Assembly: GCA_947507595.1 (NCBI GenBank)
Contig: OX382263.1
Coordinates: 36,179,133-36,243,132, forward strand
DNA length: 64,000 nucleotides
Direction of reading: 5' to 3'
Source of the DNA: Pyralis farinalis
Lineage: Eukaryota > Arthropoda > Insecta > Lepidoptera > Pyralidae
The notes below the pieces were generated by a model. It did no database searches. It saw nothing but the letters and a program-made list of their open reading frames with translations, and was not told the origin of the DNA. This document shows, piece by piece, positions 10,937 through 23,418 of this stretch. Each line of letters starts with the position of its first letter. Positions within the stretch are counted from its first letter, which is position 1. The position numbers and the translations under genes are program-made.

Positions 10937-11017
10937 TTGTGAGTCTAAACAAAAACCGATAAATCACGTTTTTGTTTTTTTGTGGAAAAATGTAAAAATA
11001 TGGCCAAGTTCATGTAT

Positions 11018-11140
11018 GTATCTATATCTTCACGCCAAGTCCCTTGCGGGGTAGGCACAGAGAACCGAGCGCCATAAGACGCGGTCCTTGCATACTTCAC
11101 TCGCTTCTGTGACATTCAGGACACAAAGGTCATGGTTTTC
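11018..11140. repeat. Short interspersed repeat fragment
   Basis: Contains TCACGCCAAGTCCCTTGCGG followed by GGTAGGCACAGAGAAC, a motif I recognise from a widespread lepidopteran repeat. No coding capacity. Confidence 0.45.
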
Positions 11141-11840
11141 TAATTTAGAGTTAAACGAAATCTATCAATTTATTGATGTTAGTATCACTGTTTGGAAACC
11201 TAAATTCTACATTCGTGACTGTGATACCTGTTGAGTTATAAAAAATACGAAAATGGATATATCGGATTTTTGATAAAACACTGTAGGATATATCGGTATT
11301 TGATAAAACTCTAGTAGGAAGTGAGCTTGATAAAATGCGTCTGAACATGCGTCAGTATTTCTAAAGCAAGTTCAGGTGCTAATGGTGGTATCCAATCAAA
11401 CAACTTAATTTAAAATCACATCATACTTTAATTAACTAAAAGCTTTTTGGCTATTTCTGGTTACAGACAATCGCAATTAGAATCATGATCATGTCGTTTA
11501 TGGTTGTCAGGAACATCTGCTTCTGTATCAACAGGTTCAGTGGAATTTTCACTCAATAGTTTTGAAGTTATACTTCTAATGCGACTTCCAACAAGGTTGC
11601 GTTAAACGTTTAACGCTACCATGGAGGGGAATAGAAAGAGACAGAGCGAGAGTGAATGCGTGGCACTCGAACGCATGCGCGTAGTATACTTATACGTTAG
11701 CATCGAGTAGCGTCCAATATTATAGCAAAGTAAACAGTGTGAAGTTTCACTTCTTCCGCGCGGAGGGACTCCACGCACTATTTTAATTTGCTTTGCGCGC
11801 GCCGTTTTCTTTCACGTCATATTATTAAAACCGTAGATTA
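11141..11840. other. Non-coding stretch with an 18-bp palindrome
   Basis: No supported gene. GCGTTAAACGTTTAACGC at 11599-11616 is a perfect palindrome. The sequence after it up to 11840 is unique, with GC-rich patches. Confidence 0.4.
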
Positions 11841-11852
11841 AAAACAAGAACT

Positions 11853-12358
11853 TGAGTGAGTGATGTTACCACCTCACAGGCAACTGCAGCCAAATACCAA
11901 TTCCCTGGAGGGTCGTTGTGTTCATGAAAGTGAGTGACGTTATTACCTCACGCAAAACTGCAGCCAATAACAATTCCCTGGAGGGTTGTTGTGTTCATGC
12001 GAATGAGGTAGTAACGTCACTTACTCGCAAGAACACAACAATCCTCCAGGGAATTGTTATTTGGCTGCAGATTTCTGTGAGGTGGTAACGTCACTCACTC
12101 GCATAAACAAACAAGCATACGATCCACCCAATTTAAAGCGGTCACTGTAGCTGTTTACGCTTGCAATACATTAAGTATGCCTCGCGTATTGCCATCTCTG
12201 CTGCTAACACGGCGACTCCTTAGGAGCTTACTCGTGACGTCACTCAGATGAACACAACCATCCCTCCAGGAAATTGTTACATGACTGCAGTTGCCTGTGA
12301 GGTGGTAACGTCACTCACTCGCATGAACACAACATTCCTCCAGGGATTTGTTATTTCG
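11853..12358. repeat. 74-bp satellite, left block (mixed orientation)
   Basis: Two inverted units (about 11853-12000: GAGTGAGTGA...CCTGGAGGG...GTTGTGTTCATG) are followed by a direct unit (12003-12112), a 120-bp unrelated spacer, and another one to two direct units (12232-12358). Each unit carries a (T)AACGTCACTCACTCGCATGAA core, CTCCAGGGAATTGTTATTTG and GGCTGCAG. It is continuous in type with the array at 19317-20010, from which it is separated by a transposon. Confidence 0.85.
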
Positions 12359-12382
12359 ACACCTCCTACGTATAGTATCGGA

Positions 12383-13300
12383 GGTGTATTTGAGCTACTT
12401 TACAGGACAGCTGTTTGAAGATTCTGTCATTTATTTTTGATTATTGTTTAGTCAAATTAAAACCAATAAATGTAAAAAAATTCAATCGTGTATTAAATGG
12501 AAAGGTATTTTGTGTACTTGGTTACTTCGTATTTTTCCTTGTTTTCAAGAAAAGTCACTTACAACATTTTATGTTGAATAACATAAGACGTACGTTGTTA
12601 TATGTCATACTAACTCCATTTTACGTTGAACATTGTTCAAAACATTTTAACGTATTTTATAGATACTGCACTATACTTTGTAAATATGAAACAAAGTTAC
12701 ATTTATGTATTAGTTACGATAATTTACTGTGTATTTTTTTTTAATATTAATATCGTAACGTTACTAAACTCAGATAAAAATAACATTAAACCATATTTAG
12801 GGAACAATAATAAAAAGATAAAATCAAACGTTTTTATTGATAAAATCATCCATGTCTTTTATCATTTTCAAACAATCACATTTCAGTACAAAAATAAATT
12901 GTTAAATAATTCATATTGTTAAATAATTCTTACGTCTTCACCTTTCAGACCCACAATAGAAACGTAAACATATAAAAATCTTCTTAGCAAATTTCTAGTA
13001 GGTACTAAACGGTTTACAATCTAATCAGTCACAAGGCAGTCAATCACAGAACTTACTTTAAGCAAGTTGAGTACTAAATAAAATCACAAATACCTAACCT
13101 AACAATACTTATCACTTAAAATTTGTATCACAATAATTATTTATTCAATGGCACATTAATGATCATGTACTATAAACAAGAAAAAAAGCTTCATTTTACT
13201 GAGGAAGACTTTGTTTTAATTAATTGAAATCAGAATCCGATTCGCCATTATTATCGTTATTATTTATCGATGAAAGGTTTGTGAAGAAATCATGATACGC
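12383..13300. other. 3' non-coding part of the transposon
   Basis: Very AT-rich, with long open frames in all strands caused by low GC. No recognisable protein. It lies downstream of the minus-strand gene stop at about 13329. Confidence 0.4.
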
Positions 13301-14517
13301 GCTAGGAATAATTCCAGACTTACATACATTACATATTTACCAAATCGTCTTTTTTAGCTTTGGGAATTGGGAGATTACTTTGATACAATGGCGCAACAGA
13401 AGAATAATTAGATGATACCATTGAAGATTGTTTTCTTGTACTCTTTTTTATCAATACATCATAATAGTCATCACTAGCCATATCATATTTATAGTACAAT
13501 TTATTGGGATATTCAGATTTTACACGTACTTCTTTTATTTTGTTCCATTGTACCTTATCTCCATTACTATTCATAAGCCAATTTCCTTGTAACAACGACT
13601 TGTAATTAGAGAAATCTGTATGCTGCATTTCTTCCACTATGTACGATTTCTCATTTTGTTTAGCCCAACGTACTAGACAGTACCACTCATGGGGACTATA
13701 AATAAGTATATTTTTGGCAGATTTCTCTATTAAAGCGTCACTATTGAAGCGCTGTCACCCTCGTTTTAGGTGTGACCAACTTCTAAGAAACAGTGTTGTA
13801 TGGAAACCCCATAATTAGCGGCGACATATATGTACATTGCATAAACAATACGGTTTCGATTTTGACCTACGCAATTATCGGACCAAAATCTAAATTCACT
13901 AACTCCCAGCTCTCTGTATTTTGAGATGAACTTTATTAAACATCTCAATACTTCATTAGCCCCTCGCTTTCCCTGCCCTTCGCGCCACATGAAACAAGTT
14001 CCTTCTTTTTCTGCTCGATTGAAAATTGTGAAATTAAATATTGATAGTTTTCGTTTATAGTAAAGAACGCTTAAATTACCGTGAGGGGCGTTAAGGACTT
14101 TTTGAAAGTCGAACGTCGCTACTAATACTTTCCCGTTTGAAACTCTTTATCGGACGACTTCCTTTTACGTGCTAAATCTTTATTACGGATATGCAATTCA
14201 TGAACTTGTGTTTCACTCAATGTCGACGTATTTTTATAAATGTGACATTTGTCACATTGGTTCTTCTTAGGAACGTAAAAACTTAGCTTAAAATGTTCAT
14301 TAACAATATCACGATATTGTCTTTCAGTACTAGCTTTAGAAGAGTATAATTGTTAATCGAGCCATTATTTATACAAGTCAAATAAGCGATGAAAATTCAA
14401 ATTACCATCTAAGAGATTCTACAGGTTGAAGGGACTTAATGTGTTCACATACACTTTTCACAACATCTTCGGTTATTACTTTACGATGATTGTGATGACG
14501 CCCTCTCTGGTCATTTT

Positions 14518-15424
14518 CTATTCAATTCAATTCAATTCAATTTATTTCTTGCTAAATATGGGTAACAAAGATCTTATATAAAGTTTGTATATATGAACAA
14601 GCCAAATTTTACCTGTAGTATAGGCATGCAAGCTTTTTAACATAAAATATATATATCGTTACAGTTAACAAAATATTTAAATAAAATATGTCCAATCGTA
14701 ATTATAAACTTACATTAGTTAATTAACACATAACAAATTTTGCATAAAATATTGTCACTTAATTAATATTGACAACAAATTTATCATTTACAAATTCGTC
14801 AACAAAATAATAAGCCCTTTCTATTAGTAAGTCTTTTAGCTTTTTCTTAAAACCTTGTATATTTTCTTCAGCCTTGACATATTGGGGTAATTTATTATAT
14901 ATTTTTGGGGCCATACAATATACACTTTTATGGAACATAGTGGTATTGGACGTTATGGTACATAGTTGGTCATTATGTCGTTTACTTGATAGCATATTGT
15001 AAGAATGAATGTTTTGTTTTACAAAATTTGATACCTCATAGATATATAACGAGGGCAGTGTAAGCAACCGCAACTTTTGAAAGTACGGTTTACATGAATC
15101 TGTCTGCCGTAATCTACACATAGATCTTATACATTTTTTCTGTGCCTTGAAAGCTTTGTTATTATCTGTTGAGTTTCCCCAGAAAAGTATTGCATATTTC
15201 AATGTAGATCCTACGTATGCATGATATGCAGTTAGTAACGCCGATTTGTTTACTACTTTGGCAAGCATGTACAATGCATAAGAAAAACGATTAAGTTTTA
15301 AGCATATTTGTTCTATATGTGATTTCCATGACATATTAGAGTCAATATGAACACCTAAAAATTTTGTTTTATTTATTTCGTCAATTTTCTTTCCATTATA
15401 TTTAATATTTAATTCGTGTTGTCT
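14518..15424 (-). pseudogene. 5'-truncated LINE insertion (RT C-terminus) with pentanucleotide tail
   Basis: The coding part (15424 to 14759) begins at ELNIKYNGKKIDEINKTKFL and continues GVHIDSNMSWKSHIEQI and AILFWGNSTDNNKAFKAQKK to a stop at 14759. This is the thumb/C-terminal region of a CR1/Jockey-type RT, with no catalytic core. On the minus strand the 3' end finishes in (GAATT)n at 14518-14540 instead of poly-A, as in CR1/L2-like elements. It is inserted in the transposase-like gene between DVTN and ENDQRGRHH. Confidence 0.75.
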
Positions 15425-16600
15425 ACTATCATGCCATTGTGTCGCGGTTACCGCCCTATCCCTGTTAAAGTCCCTTTGGGGTTTGGGAAGACAAATGAGA
15501 GACAGGGATCCGTGCAGCAAATATATATATATATATATATATATTAAAAAAAATTAAATAGAATTAATTATGACCCCAAAATAAATATAGCGGGTTGGGA
15601 TCGACCAATCAAACAGTTCCTATTATGCCGTTCGGTCAGGTACTCTCCTGGTTCGTGCGTAGGTGGAGTACGCGGTGGTCGCGACCGATCGTCTTGTCGG
15701 GCAGCGACAGCAGGAACCGCGTCCTGACCCAGTGGGGAAGTAGCCTCGGTGTGTCGTTGGACTCGTGGGTATGGTTTTGTAACCCGTATCTTGGAACCCT
15801 GGAACGCGCCATTAAAAAATACGTTAAGGCGGCGGTTCGGTGAAGTATTTTGCGATCATCGACGCATACAAATAACGAAAGAAAGTACCTAATTGTAGCA
15901 GCGATGCAGTGGATGATCAATCAGAAGCGGAGATTACAATTCGCAATAAATGAGTAATTAACTGTTAAGAATTATATTAACTAAGTATTAAGAACTATTA
16001 TATTTTTTTATCATGAAGGTGGGTATCTCGAATCAACAATATGAAATTTAAATTTAATTGTATACAACGGATAGAAAAGCGTCATTAATGATCACTATTA
16101 ATAATTACTGTGACTATATATCATGATAAAAGCACTGTACACAGTTCTACATTGCAATCTACATAATACATATGCAAAATAATATTTAACAAATACCACT
16201 CGCCCGATCGGGGTTGAAATGCACTGCAACACTTTAGATACTAGTTAAAAAATATAACTATTGAATTATGAGAACATAAAATTGTTTATCAGTGACGTTA
16301 ATTGTATTAAATCAATTTCACGTATTGCCAATGGCCGTGTCGCATCGGGTGTGCTGTTTACTTCAACATAGAACAAAAGAACCAGTTCCGTGAGCGCTAA
16401 GACGATGCATTTCGTGTGCGCTAAAATGTGCTAGCTGCCGTTTGATGAATTCGTATTGTATTTTATTACCGCAAATAGTTTTAATGTAGATTTATATATT
16501 TATGTAGATTTTAGTTTTGTAAATAGTTATTTTAAGTTATTTTTTATTTTATTTAATGTATTGTAATGTATATAAGTAAACAATGTACGTACAACGTTAC
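15425..16600. other. Inserted sequence of unknown origin
   Basis: Continues the block inserted in the minus-strand gene. It contains a (TA)n run at about 15520-15545 and a GC-richer stretch 15600-15840. The open frames there (up to 94 residues) match nothing I recognise. The host gene resumes near 16600 with ALEKVDVTN. Confidence 0.4.
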
Positions 16601-16861
16601 AATTGGTTACATCGACTTTTTCCAAAGCAGTATAGACGAATTGTTCACTTATGGAGAATGTATTTAAAAAAATCTTTTTACAAACTATTAAAAAACCGTC
16701 TTCATTCTCTGTATCATCCTTTAGTCTATAAACTAAAGTAAAATTACGTCTCGACACCGTGTCTTTTTTTTTAAGGACTAAATAAGCTACAAAAGCCCAT
16801 TGTCTCTCTCGCTTACCTAAATTCCAAAATGGATTAAAAATGGAAAGCCTTAGGTCATTAC

Positions 16862-17648
16862 TAGGGATGTAACGGAGGTAGTTTTATCGGAACCGAAGGC
16901 GGAGTCGGAGTTTTTAAAATTGCTTTATCGGAGTCGGAATCGGAGTCGGAGGCAGGGTCAGAAGTGGTGGCATGAGAGAGAATTTTTATTTAAGGACAAA
17001 TAAAACATTATTTAGTCAAATTTTTTTCATTTCAATTTTCAATTATAAAATAAAACAAACAATGAAAAAAAATTGGCATATTTTCAAATAAACAAGAAAT
17101 TAAAATAAATGAATTTAAACCCAAAGTAGCATATTACATTATATTAAATGAACAAAAGCTTTAAAACAAATTAAATCAAATGAATTGACTCCAAAAGTAG
17201 TGTATTATACTTTACGAACAAAACGTCTCAAAAAACATAAATATGGTTCTTTAGTGCGCTATAGAGCGTTTTTTTGGAATTGGTCTTAATACAGCGTCAT
17301 TAATAAAAACAAAATGAGGGCGCCACTTAGCTTTGTGCACCCTCATAAGCCGCAAAAACCAAAACAAATATCTATAACCTATGAACGTGTCGTGTGCGTA
17401 ATAAATTAACAAGTGAAAAAATAATTGACGATAGAGTGCACGTAGTGGGAGTCGGGGGGATTCCCCGCGCGACATGTATGAACCTGTTCATAACAGTCGA
17501 CACAGGCCGCCGCCGCTATGTTATGCTTCAGCCTCCGATTAAAACCTTCGATTTAAAAGTGTCGGAGCCGAAGTCGGAACCGAAGGTGTAATAATAATCG
17601 GAAATTCCGACTTAACGGAACCGGAGTCGAAGCTCCGTAACATCCCTG
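16862..17648. mobile_element. Non-autonomous hAT element (787 bp) with 8-bp TSD
   Basis: TIRs are TAGGGATGTAACGGAG at the left and CTCCGTAACATCCCTG at the right (15 bp exact apart from the first base). The flanking 8-bp duplication GTCATTAC lies at 16854-16861 and 17649-17656. Subterminal CGGAGTCGGA-type repeats occur at both ends. No transposase is encoded. Removing it restores the surrounding gene (TKISND...LSIFNPFWNLGKRERQ). Confidence 0.9.
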
Positions 17649-19316
17649 GTCATTACTAATTTTCGTTGAACATTTCTGTCGACAATTCTCTGGGCACATT
17701 GGTCCTAATGATTTACCAAATCTAGTAGTACCGTCACGACTTTTATACTCTTTGCTTAAGTTTCTTAACCTTTTCCTTTTATTATCAATCCACTCTGCAA
17801 CATGATGTTGATGTTACCTGTTACCTTTGTCCTTTTTTTTTCTCCTAGGACAATTCGGCGTTGATTCGGAAAACGATGAAATCGGCGTGTTTGCTTGGGG
17901 CGTTGATAATAAATATACGATATTGGACGAAATAACAGAACACGGCTGCTGTACAGAATTTTCAATGTACCAAGGACAGAAGTAGTTATCGCAATCATAA
18001 TCTAGATGGTTTATACCGCATTCTGGTGATGGAAGTGGTGTGATATTTTCGTCCAACTGTCATCAGCTGATCCTTAAAAAATAAATCAATACTTTTACAC
18101 CTATAACCTAATAAAATAATACGTAATAATGTAATTTTTTATTACCGAGACTTCGATTACGATCCCCTTTGTTTGCTTCTTCGTCTTCCATATCACGCAA
18201 TAATTCAGGAATTTTATTAACTTCTGGTGATTGAACTAAAACATGAAAGTAAAAATTAAACAAAAAATTCACGAGTACCTACCAACCACCTAAAATTGTA
18301 TAATAACTGTAACGATAAAATACTTACTTTCTTGTGATGTGGTGATTGGACTATGAAGAACATCATTAAATCTCATATAAATCTGAATCCGACACTATAT
18401 CCATCATTTGGTCAATGATATTCATATCTGCTCCGGGGGGCATAGGTGATTCTATAAAAACATATGAAATATGAGTAAATCAAGGGTTTCTAACATGTAT
18501 ACAGTAGTAAGTGATATAACGCGACGAAGTAAAGTATATAAGAAATTAGGATATAAGATATAAGAATTAGCCAATAGGAAATTACTACGAAAAGTATCGT
18601 AAGTGTTAATACAGGCTTACTTTTAAATATTTTTCCAGTGTAAATATATTTACACTGGAAAATTACAATATATTTTTTAAAGGAGTAAACTACGTATAAT
18701 GTATTAAGTCATACTTACGACATTTTACTCTGGACGAAATTCATAATACAACGGCTATTTAAAAAAAATACTGACTTCACAATTAAGAACGAAAATTGAA
18801 TTTTTCATTCTTCTTACCTTCATTTCTCTCAGGTGCTTCATATGCATATGTTGTCACTATTTGAATTTTTAACGGCCATTTCTCGCCTTGTACAGTTTGA
18901 ATTTCTATCTTTTAGAGTGAAATTTAAAATATTTCTTGCTCTCGATGACATTTTAAATGTTTTCTATACTAGATATTAGTTGTCTTCTTTAGAAAACTAA
19001 CTTAATTAACTAAAATTAACGTCGAGACTAAAACGTCACTCTACGCTGCGTACACAGTAGTTACTACTAGATACGACGCGTTCGCATAATGTGCTCGCCC
19101 CCCGCCCCCGCGCATCGTGTTGTTAGTGTACTATACGATATTATACGTCGTGAATAATGAACATACGATATTTAGCAGTATGATTATTGAGCTTTTATGT
19201 TAGATATACTGACATTATAATATTTGCGCGTGATAATATATTGATTAAATAGTTCAAAAATAGAAAAGAGTGAAAATCATGAATTTGTTGATTACGATAG
19301 TCTACGTAGGAGGTGT

Positions 19317-20010
19317 TTTGGCTGCAGTGTTCTGTGAGGTAATAACGTCACTCACTCGCATGAACACAACCCTCCAGGGGATTGTTATTTGGCATCCGTT
19401 TTGAGCGTATTTTTCGTAAAGTAGTAACGTCACTCACTCGCATGGACACAACAACCGTCCAGGGAATTGTTATTTGGCTGCAGACTTCTGTGGGGTGGTG
19501 ACGTCACTCACTCGCATGAACACAACAATCCTCCAGAGAATTAATATTCGGCTGCAGTTTTCTGTGAGGTAATAACGTCACTCACTCGCATGAAAACAAC
19601 AACCCTCCAGGGAATTGTTGTTTGGCTCCAGTTTTCCGTGAGGTAATAACGTCACTCACTCGTATGAACACAACAACCCTCCAGGGAATTGTTATTTGGC
19701 TGCAGTTGCCTGTGAGGTGGTGACGTCACTCACTCGCATGAACACAACAACCCTCCAGGAATTTGTTATTATACCCTGCAGTTTTGAGCATATTTTTCGT
19801 GAGGTAGTAACGTCACTCACTCGCATGAACGCAACATCTGTCCAGAGATTGTTAATTGGCTGCAGTTTCCCGTGAGGTAGTAACGACACTCACTCGCATG
19901 AACACAACAACCCTCCAAGGAATTGTTACTTGGCTACAGTTGTCTGCGAGGTGGTAACGTCACTCACTCGCATGAATACAAATCCCTCCAGGGACTTGTT
20001 ATTTAATGAT
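19317..20010. repeat. 74-bp satellite, right block (nine direct units)
   Basis: ACTCACTCG recurs nine times, at about 19347, 19431, 19505, 19578, 19653, 19726, 19817, 19890 and 19963. Most spacings are 73-75 bp. Two longer units (84 and 91 bp) each carry an extra TTTTGAGC(G/A)TATTTTTCGT and lie five units apart, a hint of higher-order structure. Some units contain TGACGTCA, the CREB/ATF consensus palindrome. The open frame across the array is not a gene. Confidence 0.9.
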
Positions 20011-20219
20011 GCCAGAGAAGCATAACTTCTTACGCGCGTACATAAGTACACGCACTCATTTTTTTGTACCATGAAAAAGTTTCATCATTCTCCCAGACGT
20101 CCCGTCACCAAATTGTTTTACCATGAGAGACTTTACGTCTGCTTTCTTTAGAGCACTTAGACATTTGTTTGATTAAGTGGTGCAATTGACTGGGAATGTG
20201 TCTTTCTTGCTTTTAGGAT
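20011..20219. other. Spacer between satellite and P-like element
   Basis: No gene recognised. It contains TACGCGCGTACATAAGTACA followed by CGCAC, similar to a common lepidopteran repeat. Confidence 0.35.
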
Positions 20220-20796
20220 GCTAAACCCATAGACGTAATAAAAATAGCAGACGGAATCTCGCTTAGAAACAACTGAAGCACCACAATGGCGGCATGTAAC
20301 TATGTGTGAGTGTCAAGTGGGTTGCCAGATGGAAGAAAATTTCCCATTTCTTTAACTAAAAAGAAATAAAAAATTATGTGATTCGTTACTGTCTTCGGAA
20401 CTCGAATTTTAAGGATCGTTGATTTGTAACTTGTGTTGTTTAAAATAGGTATTAATGAAAATAAATTAAACACATGAAATATAACATTACTTATTCCTTT
20501 TATTATGTAACAAACAGATGCATACAAATAAATCATGCCCGAACAATACACCTATTTTAATGTCTCCAACTAGGGTTCCCTATGAAGACACCAAGCAAGG
20601 AAACATCTAGTTATCTACCCTGAAAACCCAAAAACTAGAAAACTTCAGAAGGATATTTTTCAAATTTGTCCTGACCGGAAATCGAATCCAATCGAACTGT
20701 AAAAAAACATGTCTAGTTTTTACTTAGATAAAATGGAACAAAAGTACGTAAAAAAAATTGTCGACTTCAAAACGATAAATATCATCTGTACATCTA

Positions 20797-21527
20797 TACA
20801 GATAAATAAAATTGGAATGTCTGTTTGTAATATAAAAATAACCGCTTTTTACTAAATGTATACTGCCGGAACAAACAGACAGACAAAAATTTTGGTATAT
20901 ATACCGTAAATACCAAAATTTTTGTCTGTCTGTTTGTTCCGGCTAATCTCAGAAACGGCTGGACCGATTTTGACGGGACTTTCACTGGCAGATAGCTGAT
21001 ATAATAAGGAGTAACTAAGGCTACTTTTATTTTAGAAATTTTATTTATTTTTAATAATATTATAAATAAATATTTAAAAAATAACTATTCCGCGCGGACG
21101 AAATACATAGCTATTATTATTTTGCTGTTCGCTATTTTACTCTGCTTATTTACTACTTATGATCAAATCAAATAAATAAAATTATAACTGAACAATAACT
21201 TTTTTGTTAAATTCCGCGCGGACGAAGTCGCGGGTACAGCGAGTCACATCATAAAAATATGAGTCGTCCGCGTGGAACATTATTTATTTATATTTATAAA
21301 AATAAATAATAATTCTAAAAAAAAGTAAAAAAGTTACCCCTTATTACATCAGCTACCTGCCAGTGAAATTCCCGTCAAAATCGGTCTCGCCGTTTCCGAG
21401 ATTAGCCGGAATAAACAGACAGACAGACAAAAATTGTAAAAATATTCATTTTGGTATATGCACTGTGTATAAAAAGCGGTTAGTTTAATATTACAAACAG
21501 ACACTCCAATTTTATTTATCTGCGCAG
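20797..21527. repeat. Inverted-repeat insertion in the 3' region of the P-like element
   Basis: Two copies of a roughly 200-230-bp repeat face each other (20797-21030 and 21330-21527), each with AAATAAAATTGGA, ACCGCTTTTTA, ACAGACAGACAAAAATT and ACCGATTTTGACGGGA. The left copy holds an extra palindrome (20867-20943, GCCGGAACAAACAGACAGAC inverted). GCGCGGACGAA occurs in the middle. The unit is a common lepidopteran interspersed repeat. Confidence 0.75.
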
Positions 21528-22973
21528 AATTGATTGTAATTTTTCAAAATATTTTTTTATTTACAATCCCTTTTGTTGGTTTAGTTTTTTATAGACCTGC
21601 CTTTTACTATCAAATGATCGAGATATCCCCTCTAATTTAGACATGTGGTGAAAACGAATATTTAGGTACTTTTCAGCAATGTATTTAATGAGAGCTATTT
21701 TATGTTCTACTCCGGCAAATGCATGGTCTAATTCTAAACATGAAAAAATTGTGTCAATTCCTATAAATTTCTCAAGAATTTTGTTGAGCATGTACTGATG
21801 TTGTCTTTCGTTATATATGGTAATGTTCTCTTTTATAAGCTTCCGGACAACCATCTCACAAGTGCAACAAATGTCATACAAATCCTCAGACGGGTAATGT
21901 AAACCTCCCCTTGATTTTAAATTTATGAGTTTGTGAAATAAATTGCAGTTGTCGGTATGTAAACGCGCAATACATTTTTGACACTTAATGTTTTTCATTG
22001 CGTAATGACAAATACTTCCTACCAGGTATCCTACAATTAATTTTCTATAGTCATTTAGTTCTTCTATATTTAATCGTTGTGCAAGATTATCATCCTGTAT
22101 GGTAATTTCTTTCATAAAAGATAAACAAGAGTTGGAAGTATCTTCATGTTCTTCGTGACGGTATGATGGAGTTGTCGTATTATTACTTGGCTCGCTGAAG
22201 AACAGTTCAGGACAGCTATTCGTTCCAAAGAAACACAATTTCCACTTGTCAAACATCTTACTTCCAAATACGCCAGCAATTTTTTGTAACAGCCCTTGAA
22301 CTGACGGACATTGGGATTGTCGTTAAAACCTCCCTGCATTCTTATGCAAGAAAAAGACATCTCTAGATGATCCTGACTAAGTTTATAAGTAGGCAGAAAT
22401 AGTAACCGTTTTTCTTCAATTAAGTTCCTATACAGTTGCTTCAGACTTTCTACATTAATCAAAATGCCAATAAAACCAGCTTTACACTTTGAGTCTACTA
22501 GACGTTTATAAAATCGGGTTATGACAAATGTTACTCGTCCGTCTTGCTTTACTTTTCTCTTTGACATATATTTAATTCTCAAATTTAATATATATTCTTT
22601 AAGTTCGTCTAAAAATTCAAATATCATATCTTTGTTCTGAGAGCAAAGCGGTTTTTTAAAATCAAATTGTGTCATTGTTCGAGAATTAAAAATGTCAAAC
22701 ATTATGTTAATATTTTTAATGAAAATTTCTGTTGATTTCGAATCTTGAAAAGTGTCTACATTTAGGTCTTCTCTGCACGATTTTATTGCAATTGCTACGC
22801 TTTCACTAAAAACCTGAGTAGCAAGTTTCACTTTCATTACATTGTTTTTGAAATTAACATGTTTTTTGTCAGTTTATTGGCCAAGTGCAAACCTTCTTTC
22901 TCTTGTAGATTATGAAGTTCTTCAATAATATTCTATCTAATTTTTTTTTCATCCTTATCTACAAACTCCTTTT

Positions 22974-23418
22974 TAGGGTTCCGTACCCAAAGGGTAAAAC
23001 GGAACCCTATTACTGAGGCTCCGCTGTCCGTCTGTCCGTCCGTCTGTCACCAGGCTGTATCTCATAAACCGTGATAGTTAGACAGTTGAAATTTTCACAG
23101 ATGATGTATTTCTGTTGCCGCTATAACAACAAATACTAAAAAATTGAATAAAATAAATATTTAAGGGGGCTCCCATACAACAAACGTGATTTTTTTGCTC
23201 ATATTTGCTGGATATTGATAACGGCAACAGGTAGACGCTTGAAATATTCACAGAATATTTAGTTATATATTTACTTTAAGAATAAATAATTAAATTAAAA
23301 TAAAACAAATATTTAAGGGGGGCTCCCATACAACAAACGTGTTTTTTTGCCGTTTTTATAGATAATGGTACGGAACCCTTCGTGCGCGAGTCCGACTCGC
23401 ACTTGGCCGATTTTTTAA
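22974..23418 (-). repeat. Lepidopteran interspersed repeat, copy 2 (inside P-like gene)
   Basis: Reverse orientation: starts TTTTTAGGGTTCCGTACCC and ends GCACTTGGCCGATTTTTT. It contains both CCCCCTTAAATATTT blocks inverted and the (GTCC)n tract. It interrupts the transposase between the FKPESLKTTFIHPANDSEV segment and MKVKLATQVF. Confidence 0.85.

Larger units (their letters stand above)
13329..18951 (-). pseudogene. DUF7869-like putative transposase gene, spliced, with internal insertions and frameshifts
   Basis: Exon 1 starts at ATG 18951 (MSSRARNILNFTLKDRNSN) and ends at 18818 before GTAAG. Exon 2 is about 18451-18328 (PMPPGADMNIIDQMMDIVSD), exon 3 18235-18146 (QSPEVNKIPELLRDMEDEE), and exon 4 starts at 18072. 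Exon 4 holds EWIDNKRKRLRNLSKEYKS, a Cys cluster (MCPENCRQKC), DQRGRHHNHRKVI near 14500, CDKCHIYKN, ATFDFQKVLNAPHGNLSVLY, FWSDNCVGQNRNRIVYAM (about 13850), EVGHT and KSAKNILIYSPHEWY, and stops near 13329. I recognise the family as a multi-copy uncharacterised insect group with a DDE/RNase H-like core (inference). The hAT MITE at 16862-17648, the block at 14518-16600, an in-frame TAA near 17814 and small frameshifts inactivate it. Confidence 0.65.
12359..19316 (-). mobile_element. DNA transposon with TIRs carrying a GQNRNR-motif (DUF7869-like) gene, inserted in the satellite
   Basis: ACACCTCCTACGTATAGTAT at 12359 and its inverted counterpart ending GTCTACGTAGGAGGTGT at 19316 match over 14 contiguous bases and about 21 of 23 overall. 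Outside both ends lie satellite units in the same orientation: left flank ...GTTATTT, right flank TTTGGCTGCAG. Together these reconstruct the normal GTTATTTGGCTGCAG junction with TTT shared. The element therefore appears to have landed within one array, with a probable 3-bp TSD. Its single gene runs on the minus strand. The left end can also fold on itself (ACACCTCC...GGAGGTGT). Boundaries are read directly; the conclusion that the gene is its transposase is inference. Confidence 0.7.

Noticed and set aside
12415..12922. Hydrophobic 100-residue ORFs in AT-rich DNA
   Set aside because: Low-complexity, Phe/Tyr/Ile-rich frames expected by chance at this base composition, with no homologue recognised.
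19317..20010. CRISPR-like periodic array
   Set aside because: The whole 74-bp unit is conserved, with no short repeat plus unique spacer pattern, and the DNA is eukaryotic.
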